In this document: positions 7,374 to 13,704 of the stretch, one piece after another
Layout: every line of letters starts with the position of its first letter
Position numbering within the stretch: the first letter of the stretch is position 1
Assembly (NCBI GenBank): GCA_002770955.1
Contig: PCUH01000208.1
Coordinates: forward strand, 625-15,617
Source of the DNA: Flavobacteriales bacterium CG18_big_fil_WC_8_21_14_2_50_32_9
GTDB lineage: Bacteria > Bacteroidota > Bacteroidia > Flavobacteriales_E > Vicingaceae
DNA length: 14,993 bases
Reading direction: 5' to 3'
The notes under the pieces: model-generated
Told to the model about the DNA's origin: nothing
The model's database searches: none
The model's input: only the letters and a program-made list of their open reading frames with translations
Position numbers and translations under genes: made by a program

Positions 7374-7563
7374 TTTTTTATGAGTACGCACACCCAATTT
7401 CCCTAAATTATAATTTATTTTTTATAAATTCACACCCCTCCTACTATCTTCGGCAATCGGGATTGAGTTACGATATTAAATTAAAAAAGGGAAAATTGTC
7501 GCACACCCTTTCTCATTGTAAATACTTTTAGTTAGTTTTACTCCACGCATTTTCACATTTCTG
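7374..7563. other. Intergenic spacer without a recognised gene
   Basis: 190 bases between the small lipoprotein and the MFS transporter. It contains a C-rich, T-rich stretch (7388-7443) and a weak box TACTTTTA at 7523-7530, one mismatch from TAnnTTTG, 34 bases before the MFS start codon. I see no ORF and no strong terminator. Confidence 0.4.
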
Positions 7564-8835
7564 ATGTCTCAACAAAAAAAAATTATTAACGCATGGATAA
7601 TGTACGATTGGGCTAACTCTGTTTATCCGCTCATCATCACTACAGCTATTTTTCCTATTTTTTATAACACCATCACAACCGAAGAAGTGATGTTCTTTAA
7701 CAAAACTTTTATAAACACAGAGTTGTATTCTTATGTAGTTTCATTGTCCTTTATCATTATAGCTTTTTTATCTCCTTTGTTATCGGGCATGGCTGATTTT
7801 TCGGGAAACAAGAAAAAATACATGCAATTTTTCTGTTATTTAGGAGCAACCTCCTGCATGAGTTTGTATTTTTTTAATGTAGAAAATCTGGAATGGAGCA
7901 TGTTGTCTGTTTTACTTGCAAGTGTTGGCTTTTCAGGAAGTTTGGTTTTTTACAATGCTTATTTACCAGAAATTGCTCCTCCCAATATGCACGATAAAAT
8001 TAGTGCAAAAGGTTTTGGCAGAGGATATATAGGAAGCTCCTTGTTGCTTATTATTTGTTTGCTATTGATACAAGTTGCTGGAATTGAAGCAAAATATACT
8101 TTTGTGTTAACAGGAATGTGGTGGATAGGGTTTAGCCAAATTACATTCAAGCACTTGCCAACCAATACATTTAATAAAAAACCAACAGGAAATAGATTTA
8201 AAAAAGGATTTCAAGAACTTGCATTCGTATTCAAACAATTAAAAAATCAACACTCAATTAAAAAATACCTTTCCGCTTTTTTTATCTACAGCATGGGCGT
8301 TCAAACAATAATGCTAATGGCAGTTTTTTTTGGAACTAAGGAAATTGCATGGAAAAGCGAAGCAGAAATGCAAACAGGTTTAATCATCAGTATTTTAGTC
8401 ATCCAATTTATTGCAATAGCTGGAGCACATGTAATGGCTTATTTATCTAAACTGATTGGCAATATAAAAACACTTCAAATTGTAGTGTTCATTTGGGCAA
8501 TAATTTGCGTTGCAGCATATCAATTTGTTTACACACCACTTCATTTTTATTTTATTGCAGGTGTAATTGGTTTAATGATGGGAGGAATACAATCACTATC
8601 ACGATCAACCTATTCAAAAATGCTACCCGATACAACAGATAACACATCCTATTTTAGTTTCTATGATGTTCTTGAAAAAATGGGCGTTGTAATCGGTTCT
8701 TTTTTCTTTGGTCTTATCGAAGGTTTTTTCAGTATTCGCACCTCCGTACTGATGTTAATTATTTTCTTTATCGTTGGATTTTTATTACTCTTAAGGGTAA
8801 AACAAAAAAGAGAACTTCGGGGAAGTTCTCTTTAA
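7564..8835 (+). CDS. MFS transporter, UMF1 / Atg22-like family
   Basis: A 423-residue polytopic membrane protein with about 12 hydrophobic segments. The N-terminal YDWANSVY (14-21) is the UMF1/Atg22-like hallmark, followed by a long first helix, then LSPLLSGMADFSGNKKKYM (the MFS A-like loop), and GVIGLMMGGIQSLSRSTYSKMLP, the conserved helix-10 to loop segment. Atg22 in yeast vacuoles exports amino acids. Substrates of bacterial UMF1 members are mostly unknown, so none is assigned. The ATG at 7564 gives the usual short cytoplasmic N-terminus. The final ten codons (K-R-E-L-R-G-S-S-L plus stop) coincide with a perfect hairpin that also serves as terminator of the convergent ribosomal operon. Confidence 0.9.
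   Translation: MSQQKKIINAWIMYDWANSVYPLIITTAIFPIFYNTITTEEVMFFNKTFINTELYSYVVSLSFIIIAFLSPLLSGMADFSGNKKKYMQFFCYLGATSCMSLYFFNVENLEWSMLSVLLASVGFSGSLVFYNAYLPEIAPPNMHDKISAKGFGRGYIGSSLLLIICLLLIQVAGIEAKYTFVLTGMWWIGFSQITFKHLPTNTFNKKPTGNRFKKGFQELAFVFKQLKNQHSIKKYLSAFFIYSMGVQTIMLMAVFFGTKEIAWKSEAEMQTGLIISILVIQFIAIAGAHVMAYLSKLIGNIKTLQIVVFIWAIICVAAYQFVYTPLHFYFIAGVIGLMMGGIQSLSRSTYSKMLPDTTDNTSYFSFYDVLEKMGVVIGSFFFGLIEGFFSIRTSVLMLIIFFIVGFLLLLRVKQKRELRGSSL
8807..8833. terminator. Terminator hairpin shared by the MFS gene and the thrS-rplT operon
   Basis: A perfect 12-bp inverted repeat, AAAGAGAACTTC (8807-8818) and GAAGTTCTCTTT (8822-8833), has a GGG loop. Read on the minus strand it lies 29 bases after the rplT stop codon, and the stem ends in a run of Ts (complement of the A-run 8804-8809), an excellent intrinsic terminator. 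It lies inside the MFS coding sequence. Confidence 0.8.
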
Positions 8836-8861
8836 TTTGTAATTGTTTATTAAAACTGAGT

Positions 8862-9209
8862 CTATTTCACAACTTTATCCACCACTGCTTTAAAAGCGGC
8901 TGGATGGTTCATAGCTAAATCAGCTAATACTTTTCTGTTCAATTGGATGTTTTTCTTAGAAAGTTCTCCCATAAATTTTGAGTAAGAAACTCCATATTCT
9001 CTAACTCCTGCATTGATTCTTTGAATCCATAATGCTCTAAAGTTTCTCTTTTTTTGTTTTCTTCCTGTGTAAGCATAAACTCCTGCTTTTTCAACAGCGT
9101 TTTTTGCTACTGTCCACACATTTTTTCTTCTACCAAAGTATCCTTTGGCAAGTTTCATAATTTTTTTTCTTCGAGCTCTTGAAGCTACTGAATTTGTTGA
9201 TCTTGGCAT
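8862..9209 (-). CDS. rplT: 50S ribosomal protein L20
   Basis: A 115-residue basic protein with the full L20 pattern: an N-terminal arm with RSTNSVASRARRKKIMKLAK, the GYFGRRKNVWTVAKNAVEKAG segment, then RKQKKRNFRALWIQRINA and a C-terminal globular part with GVSYSKFM. It is a structural and early assembly protein of the large subunit, and in Proteobacteria and Firmicutes a translational repressor of its own operon. Length is normal. It is the last gene of the minus-strand thrS-infC-rpmI-rplT operon, ending 29 bases before the terminator hairpin. The rpmI-rplT spacer is 127 bases, long for this gene pair. Confidence 0.98.
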   Translation of the reverse strand: MPRSTNSVASRARRKKIMKLAKGYFGRRKNVWTVAKNAVEKAGVYAYTGRKQKKRNFRALWIQRINAGVREYGVSYSKFMGELSKKNIQLNRKVLADLAMNHPAAFKAVVDKVVK

Positions 9210-9324
9210 TTCTTTTACGTTTTTTGAATGTTAGTGCTGCATGGTTGCAATCTTCAAACTAGTCATTCTGGTTTTGTTTACTAAATTTTTAATTTACGAT
9301 AACCGATTTTATCAAGTTAACATT

Positions 9325-9350
9325 AATTGTGCTTGTTTAGATGCACAATT
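9325..9350 (-). terminator. Hairpin over the rpmI stop codon (possible attenuator or processing site)
   Basis: AATTGTGC (9325-9332) and GCACAATT (9343-9350) form a perfect 8-bp stem around a 10-base loop containing the rpmI stop codon. On the minus strand it is followed by AT-rich sequence without a real T-run, so partial termination or RNA processing between rpmI and rplT is more likely than full termination. Confidence 0.35.
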
Positions 9351-9531
9351 GTAATTTAATGCTTTTCTCATCAGTTTTATTAACTGTTGTGAATTTAGTT
9401 AAATTACGCTTTTGTTTAGTCGATTTTTTTGTTAAAATGTGACTTTTAAAAGCATGTTTCCTTTTAATTTTTCCGGTTCCTGTTAATCGGAATCTTTTTT
9501 TTGCACTGGAACCAGTTTTCATTTTTGGCAT
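9337..9531 (-). CDS. rpmI: 50S ribosomal protein L35
   Basis: A 64-residue basic protein. MPKMKTGSSAKKRFRLTGTGKIKRKHAFKSH is the conserved L35 N-terminus, and KSTKQKRNLTKF with a short C-terminal helix (DEKSIKLQL) completes it. Length is within one residue of most bacterial L35, so the gene is intact despite the unusual ending QLCI. It is a component of the large ribosomal subunit. It sits between infC and rplT in the usual order. A 195-base spacer separates it from infC, much longer than the 16-base thrS-infC gap, which leaves room for a leader or internal promoter. Confidence 0.97.
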   Translation of the reverse strand: MPKMKTGSSAKKRFRLTGTGKIKRKHAFKSHILTKKSTKQKRNLTKFTTVNKTDEKSIKLQLCI

Positions 9532-9726
9532 ACTGTTAATTATTAAGGGTTAATGATTACTTATTTACTTATTTAATATCTGTAAGAAAATTACCTTTTT
9601 TAAAGTCTTTGATAAGAAAAATTCAAAGACAAGGCTTTCGAAGTTTTTGAAATTAAGGAATTTACTGTTGTAAATGACTGTTTCAAAAACGAGAATAACG
9701 CAGTATTTGGCATTTTCTTGCAAAGA
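9532..9726 (-). promoter_or_regulatory. Long infC-rpmI spacer with a hairpin, candidate regulatory leader
   Basis: A 195-base non-coding spacer within the operon. GTCTTTGA (9605-9612) and TCAAAGAC (9623-9630) form a perfect 8-bp stem with a 10-base loop. A second weak arm pair surrounds 9637-9652. The region nearest rpmI is very AT-rich with TAAGTAAA-type repeats. In other phyla L20 binds RNA structures before or within this operon to repress it, so the position is right for such control, but I did not recognise a known L20 leader. Confidence 0.35.
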
Positions 9727-10290
9727 CTATTTACTTTTTTTCTTTGGAGATAAGAACATAAACATTTTCTTTCCTTCCATTTTTGGCATTGATTCAACAA
9801 CGGCAACATCTTCTAAAGCTTGTGCCATTTTCAATAATAATATTTCGCCTCTTTCTTTAAAGATAATGGTTCTACCTTTAAAAAACACAAAGGCTTTTAC
9901 TTTCGATCCTTCTTCAATAAATTTTTGAGCATTTCTTACTTTAAATTCAAAATCATGATCATCCGTGTTCGGTCCAAAGCGAATTTCTTTCAATGTAATT
10001 TTTGAAGCTTTCGCTTTTATCTCTTTTTGTTTCTTTTTTTGATCATACAAAAACTTTTTGTAATCAATAATTTTACAAACAGGAGGAACAGCATTTGCAG
10101 AAATTTCTACTAAATCTAATTCTCTTTCTCTAGCCATTTCCAGTGCCTTAGATATAGAAACAACTTGAGGTTCCATATCATCTGCAATAACACGAACTTC
10201 TTTTGCAAAAATTCGCTCATTTATTTTATGTTGGTCTTCAGTTTTACGGAAATTTCTTCCTCTATTTTGAAAATTATTAGGTAATGCCAA
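9727..10290 (-). CDS. infC: Translation initiation factor IF-3, TTG start
   Basis: A 187-residue IF-3. The N-terminal domain starts at HKINERIFAKEVRVI, followed by ISKALEMARERELDLVEISANAVPPVCKIIDYKKFLY (46-82), the linker KKKQKEIKAKA, and the C-terminal domain with KEIRFGPNTDDHDFEFK, FVFFKGRTIIFKERGEILL and a final MEGKKMFMFLSPKKK. It binds the 30S subunit, keeps subunits apart and monitors start codon-anticodon pairing. No ATG lies before the conserved domain; the first Met codon is residue 39. The only near-cognate start that preserves the N-terminus is TTG at 10290-10288, 16 bases after the thrS stop. Rare start codons on infC are known in other bacteria and make the gene sensitive to IF-3 itself. 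Confidence 0.96.
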   Translation of the reverse strand: MALPNNFQNRGRNFRKTEDQHKINERIFAKEVRVIADDMEPQVVSISKALEMARERELDLVEISANAVPPVCKIIDYKKFLYDQKKKQKEIKAKASKITLKEIRFGPNTDDHDFEFKVRNAQKFIEEGSKVKAFVFFKGRTIIFKERGEILLLKMAQALEDVAVVESMPKMEGKKMFMFLSPKKKSK

Positions 10291-10306
10291 TCGTTTTGTT
10301 TGTTTT

Positions 10307-12241
10307 TTAGTTTAAATTATTTTTTATTTCTGTATTTATTAAGTCAACAAATGCTTCTAATTTATAAGTTCCCAAATCACCTTCGCCATGTTTTCTAACT
10401 GCTAATTGATTGGTTTCCACTTCTTTTTCTCCGAGCAGAATCATAAAAGGAACTTTTTTCATTTCTGCATCTCTTATCTTTCTACCCACTTTTTCGTTTC
10501 TATCGTCAACGAAGCTGCGAATATCGTAATTATTTAGCAATTCTGAAATGTTTTTTGCATTTTCATTATATTTTTCGCTAATAGGTAAAATAGCAACTTG
10601 CTCTGGTGTTAGCCATAAAGGAAAATTTCCTGCACAATGCTCAATCAAAACAGAGATAAACCGTTCCATAGAACCAAATGGTGCTCTGTGTATCATCACT
10701 GGTCTGTGCATTTCATTGTCGCTTCCTTTATATTCCAATTCAAATCGCTCGGGCAAATTATAATCAACCTGAATTGTTCCTAATTGCCAACTTCTTCCAA
10801 TAGCATCTTTAACCATAAAATCTAATTTAGGTCCATAAAATGCTGCTTCTCCTGTTTCAACAGTTGTTTTTAATCCTTTTTCGTTGGCTGCATTGATAAT
10901 TGCATTTTCTGCTTTTTCCCAATTTTCATCAGAACCAATGTATTTTTCTTTGTTTTCAGGGTCTCTTAGTGAAATTTGAGCAGTAAAATGCTCAAAGCCT
11001 AATGATTTGAATACATAAAGCACCAAATCAATTACTTTTTTAAATTCTTCTTCCACTTGGTCGGGACGACAAAATAAGTGTGCATCATCTTGCGTAAAAC
11101 TTCTTACTCGAGTTAACCCATGCAACTCTCCACTTTGTTCGTATCGATAAACTGTTCCAAATTCAGCATAACGTATAGGTAAATCTTTGTAAGAGCGAGG
11201 AGCTGTTTTATAAATTTCGCAATGATGCGGACAGTTCATGGGTTTCAACATAAACAATTCGCCTTCGTTGGGTGTATGAATTGGTTGAAATGAATCTGCT
11301 CCATATTTTTCAAAATGTCCAGAAGTAACATATAAATCTTTATGTCCGATATGAGGCGTAATTACAGGCAAGTAACCTGCTTTTAGTTGAGCTTTTTTCA
11401 AAAAGTTTTCTAAGCGTTCTCTCAACATAGCTCCTTTTGGCAGCCACAACGGCAATCCTTGTCCAACTTTAGCAGAAAATGCAAATAATTCCAATTCTTT
11501 ACCTAATTTTCTATGATCTCTTTGTTTGGCTTGTTCCAACAATTCCAAATATTCTGTAAGCATTTTTTGTTTTGGAAAAGAAATTCCATAAACTCGAGTC
11601 AATTGGTTTTTAGTTTGGTCGGCTCGCCAATAAGCACCAGCCACACTCATTATTTTAACTGCTTTAACTATTTCAGTGTTGGGAATATGTCCACCTCTAC
11701 ACAAGTCAGTGAAATCGGAATGGTCGCAAAAAGTTATTTCACCATCATTCAAATTTTCTATTAATTCTACTTTGTACTCGTTTCCTTCGGCTTTGTATTT
11801 TTTCAGAGCGTCTGCCTTAGAAACAGAACGTATGTTGAAATCAGCTTTTTGTCTGGCTAATTCTAAAAATGTATCTTCAATTTTCTTAAAATCTTCTTCT
11901 CTAATTACTTGTTCGCCAGCATCAACATCATAATAAAAACCATTTTCAATAGCTGGTCCTATGGTTAATTTTATTCCTGGATAAAGTTTTTCTAATGCTT
12001 GGGCTAAAATGTGAGCAGAAGAATGCCAAAATGCTTTTTTACCTTCTTCTTGGTCAAATGTGTATAAAACAACTTTTGCATCTGTAGTAATTGGCGTGGT
12101 AACTTCAACAATAGTTTCATTTACTTTTGCAGAAATTACATTTCGAGCCAATCCTTCGCTGATGCTTTTGGCAACATCCATCGAAGTGCTTCCTTTTGGA
12201 AGTTCTTTCACAGAACCATCGGGTAAAGTTATTTTAATCAT
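10307..12241 (-). CDS. thrS: Threonine-tRNA ligase
   Basis: A 644-residue cytosolic class II synthetase that charges tRNA-Thr. In order: TGS domain (1-62), editing domain with HSSAH (73-77) and CRGGH (181-185), then the catalytic core with zinc ligands Cys337 (MNCPHH), His388 (DDAHLF) and His518 (MIHRAPFGSMERF, motif 3), motif 2 around RYAEFGTVYRYE (357-368), and a C-terminal anticodon-binding domain (about 545-644) with VDDRNEKVGRKIRDAE. The frame is open farther upstream to 12337, but those 32 residues have no family match and lie in an inverted-repeat element, so I use the ATG at 12241, where the TGS domain begins. It is the first gene of the translation operon. Confidence 0.97.
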   Translation of the reverse strand: MIKITLPDGSVKELPKGSTSMDVAKSISEGLARNVISAKVNETIVEVTTPITTDAKVVLYTFDQEEGKKAFWHSSAHILAQALEKLYPGIKLTIGPAIENGFYYDVDAGEQVIREEDFKKIEDTFLELARQKADFNIRSVSKADALKKYKAEGNEYKVELIENLNDGEITFCDHSDFTDLCRGGHIPNTEIVKAVKIMSVAGAYWRADQTKNQLTRVYGISFPKQKMLTEYLELLEQAKQRDHRKLGKELELFAFSAKVGQGLPLWLPKGAMLRERLENFLKKAQLKAGYLPVITPHIGHKDLYVTSGHFEKYGADSFQPIHTPNEGELFMLKPMNCPHHCEIYKTAPRSYKDLPIRYAEFGTVYRYEQSGELHGLTRVRSFTQDDAHLFCRPDQVEEEFKKVIDLVLYVFKSLGFEHFTAQISLRDPENKEKYIGSDENWEKAENAIINAANEKGLKTTVETGEAAFYGPKLDFMVKDAIGRSWQLGTIQVDYNLPERFELEYKGSDNEMHRPVMIHRAPFGSMERFISVLIEHCAGNFPLWLTPEQVAILPISEKYNENAKNISELLNNYDIRSFVDDRNEKVGRKIRDAEMKKVPFMILLGEKEVETNQLAVRKHGEGDLGTYKLEAFVDLINTEIKNNLN

Positions 12242-12262
12242 TACGTTTTTTTTTGTTATTTT

Positions 12263-12395
12263 TAAGAACCTGCTCATAATCTTTGTGTCGATAGAAAAAT
12301 AGAAGCATATCCATAGATACGTGACTATTTTTAACAAAAAAGCAGTAAAAAAGGGGCATTTTGATTCGGCAACAAAGATTATGAACAGGTTCTAA
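12263..12395. repeat. MITE-like element with 22-bp terminal inverted repeats in the thrS leader
   Basis: Arms at 12265-12286 and 12372-12393 are inverted repeats of 22 bases with one mismatch (a G-U pair in thrS-sense RNA). The ends read GAACCTG and CAGGTTC, and both are flanked by TAA (12263-12265 and 12393-12395), consistent with a 3-bp target duplication of the TNA type known for some IS5-family elements. The 127-bp body has no ORF. The inner edge lies 23 bases before the thrS ATG. The alternative is a native structured leader of thrS. Confidence 0.55.
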
Positions 12396-12400
12396 GGCTG

Positions 12401-12408
12401 CGAAATTA
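12401..12408 (-). promoter_or_regulatory. Putative -7 box for the thrS operon
   Basis: On the minus strand this reads TAATTTCG followed by CAGCC, one mismatch from TAnnTTTG. Transcription would start just inside or at the edge of the inverted-repeat element, giving a leader of roughly 155 bases. Confidence 0.35.
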
Positions 12409-12570
12409 CGTAAATTCTAAATAATGCGTTTTTTTATAGTAAAGAATGTTGTCTATTATGAAAATCTGAACTTTAAAATAATAATCGAACTCTAGTTATT
12501 AACATTTGCATAACTATTCAGTCAGGATAAACGCATCATATATATATTTAATTTTTGAAATATTTAACTC

Positions 12571-12617
12571 AGAAAATTAACTTCGTTGAACTCGCAAGCT
12601 CGGTTCAGAAATTTTCT
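12571..12617. repeat. Inverted repeat with inner stem
   Basis: AGAAAATT (12571-12578) and AATTTTCT (12610-12617) pair perfectly. Inside, TGAAC and GTTCA make a short second stem around CTCGCAAGCTCG, which itself contains CTCG twice. Confidence 0.4.
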
Positions 12618-12625
12618 AGGATATA

Positions 12626-12675
12626 AGTGATACCCAAATTTGGACTATTGAAAATAGCTAAATTTGGGTATTACT
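12626..12675. repeat. 50-bp palindromic hairpin
   Basis: Arms of 16 bases, 12626-12641 and 12660-12675, pair with a single G-U type mismatch; the core is ACCCAAATTT/AAATTTGGGT. An inner 5-bp stem CTATT/AATAG (12645-12649, 12653-12657) closes on a GAA loop. It can form on either strand and could act as a terminator-like or REP-like structure, although no T-run follows. Confidence 0.6.
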
Positions 12676-12676
12676 A

Positions 12677-12694
12677 TTCCGATAATTATCGGAA
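12677..12694. repeat. Perfect 18-bp palindrome
   Basis: TTCCGATAATTATCGGAA is fully self-complementary and begins 2 bases after the preceding hairpin. It resembles short CCGATA...TATCGG palindromes that I recall as dispersed in Bacteroidota intergenic DNA. Confidence 0.6.
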
Positions 12695-12698
12695 GGGA

Positions 12699-12774
12699 TT
12701 AACCGCTTTGCATCCCACAGCCCTTCGCATATTCATACAATTCACTTCGCTTTTGCATGAATAAAGCGGGTTAA
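12699..12774. repeat. Inverted repeat covering the stop codon of the CMD gene
   Basis: TTAACCGCTTT (12699-12709) pairs with AAAGCGGGTTAA (12763-12774) with one bulged G. Directly inside, ATTCAT (12731-12736) pairs with ATGAAT (12757-12762). The right arm includes the stop codon (12771-12773) of the minus-strand CMD-family gene. It may end that transcript, though no T-run follows. Confidence 0.5.
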
Positions 12775-13316
12775 GTAGTTTGTACTTCTTTTGCTAAAGG
12801 GAAATCAACTGGAGTTTCAGCAATGTGGTTAAAGTAATTGTTAAATGTGTTTAGTGCTACCAAACCAATTACTTCAATTAAGGTTGCTTTAGAATAACCT
12901 GCATTATAAAATGCATTTAATGTTGCTTCAGTAGGGTATCCTTTGGAGTTGGTAATTTCTTTTGTCAAATCAGATAAAGCTTTAATTTTTGTGTCCGTAA
13001 TCTCTCCAGTTCTAATAGCAATCGTTTCTTCTTCAGTAAATCCTGCCATTTTTCCAACAGCGGTATGAGCCGCTAAACAGTAAGCACAATTGTTTATTTG
13101 TGAAACAGATAGTGCAACGGTTTCCACTTCTTTCATAGATAAAGAACCTGCTTTTAAGGTGTCGCCTAAGGCTAAATTTGCCTTCAATGCAGCTGGTGAG
13201 TTGGCTAAGGTTGCGTAAATGTTAGGTATCATTCCTAATTTTTGTTTCATCCCATCAAAAATAGGTTGCACATCTGCGTGTGCTTGTTCTTTTGTTAATG
13301 CATCAATTCGTGCCAT
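12771..13316 (-). CDS. Carboxymuconolactone decarboxylase / AhpD-family protein
   Basis: A 181-residue all-helical protein. Residues 62-90 hold the AhpD-type centre: an upstream Glu (KEVETVALSVSQ), then NNCAYCLAAHTAVGKMAG with Cys77, Cys80 and His84, the CxxC...H redox motif of alkylhydroperoxidases. The N-terminal part LGMIPNIYATLANSPAAL matches the wider uncharacterised peroxidase-related subfamily of this length. A role in reducing peroxides by thiol chemistry is likely but the substrate is unknown, and decarboxylase activity is unlikely given the redox motif. The ATG at 13316 gives MARIDAL. It is a single gene on the minus strand, bordered by palindromic DNA on both sides. Confidence 0.9.
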   Translation of the reverse strand: MARIDALTKEQAHADVQPIFDGMKQKLGMIPNIYATLANSPAALKANLALGDTLKAGSLSMKEVETVALSVSQINNCAYCLAAHTAVGKMAGFTEEETIAIRTGEITDTKIKALSDLTKEITNSKGYPTEATLNAFYNAGYSKATLIEVIGLVALNTFNNYFNHIAETPVDFPLAKEVQTT

Positions 13317-13347
13317 AGTATCAAATTTATAAGGTTAATAATAGCAC

Positions 13348-13355
13348 CGAAATTA
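13348..13355 (-). promoter_or_regulatory. Putative -7 box for the CMD-family gene
   Basis: On the minus strand this reads TAATTTCG, the same variant as before thrS, 31 bases before the start codon. An exact TAAATTTG (minus, 13322-13329) lies only 5 bases before the start, too close unless the mRNA is leaderless. Confidence 0.3.
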
Positions 13356-13438
13356 GTCATTTTTAACGAGGATATTTGTTAATTTTATATAAAATTTATA
13401 TGAATTCTTGTTCATCCATTAGATAATCAAAATTGGTA

Positions 13439-13639
13439 TTATACTCAAATCACTTAGCTTTTCGGGTAATTTGAGTAAACTATTTTTGTTGGTCTCAAGG
13501 CACGGCATCCATTCAGTGGATGGATGAGTGAGCTTTGCGTGTGGACAAGAATAGCCGTAGCTACGGTTTAAATTTTTAACGCAGATAACGGCAAAAAGGG
13601 TAAATCAAAAATTCGGAAAGCTATGTGATTTGAGTATAA
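13439..13639. repeat. 201-bp composite palindromic element
   Basis: Outer arms of 26 bases, 13439-13464 and 13614-13639, are inverted repeats with two mismatches, beginning TTATACTCAAATCAC. Inside are a hairpin CATCCA/TGGATG (13506-13511, 13517-13522) and the perfect palindrome CCGTAGCTACGG (13555-13566). TACTCAAAT in the left arm can also pair locally with ATTTGAGTA at 13469-13477, so two alternative folds exist. It contains no ORF. I see no clear target duplication. It is likely a dispersed repeat or non-autonomous mobile element. Confidence 0.6.
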
Positions 13640-13674
13640 ATCAGTAACTATTCCTATTTACACAGTATTTATTT

Positions 13675-13682
13675 TAAATTTG
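13675..13682 (+). promoter_or_regulatory. Putative Bacteroidota -7 box for the HAD-MBOAT pair
   Basis: TAAATTTG is an exact match to TAnnTTTG, followed by CAGC, 22 bases before the TTG start at 13705. No clear -33 TTG was found. Confidence 0.5.
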
Positions 13683-13704
13683 CAGCTTAAAAATTAAAAA
13701 ATCC

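Larger units (their letters stand above)
12396..12770. other. Gene-free region between the CMD gene and thrS, rich in palindromes
   Basis: About 375 bases without a convincing ORF on either strand. The half nearest thrS (12396-12540) is plain AT-rich DNA with the putative thrS promoter. The other half is packed with inverted repeats (12571-12617, 12626-12675, 12677-12694, 12699-12774), listed separately. Confidence 0.6.
13317..13704. other. Gene-free region between divergent CMD and HAD genes
   Basis: 388 bases with no convincing ORF. It holds a promoter-like box near each end and, between them, the composite palindrome at 13439-13639. The remainder (13360-13438) is AT-rich with nothing I recognise. 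Confidence 0.6.

Noticed and set aside
9337..9531. Possible truncation or frameshift of rpmI because of its unusual end QLCI
   Set aside because: 64 residues is within one of the normal L35 length and all conserved basic segments are present in one frame.
11513..12302. Overlapping + strand ORFs of 80-85 codons opposite thrS
   Set aside because: They are antisense shadows of a fully conserved thrS and show no recognisable motifs.
12242..12337. N-terminal extension of 32 residues on thrS
   Set aside because: The frame is open, but the extension has no match to ThrRS N-termini and is encoded by the inverted-repeat element. The TGS domain begins exactly at the ATG at 12241.
12242..12420. T-box riboswitch controlling thrS
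   Set aside because: I looked for the conserved T-box sequence (TGGNACCGCG-like) and a terminator/antiterminator pair on the minus strand and found neither; the simple inverted repeat explains the structure.
13322..13329. Exact TAnnTTTG match (minus) before the CMD gene
   Set aside because: It ends only 5 bases before the start codon, which would give an essentially leaderless mRNA; the box at 13348-13355 is better placed although less exact.
13439..13639. CRISPR array or integron-like site
   Set aside because: There are no direct repeats with regular spacers and no cas, integrase or cassette genes; the structure is inverted rather than direct repetition.
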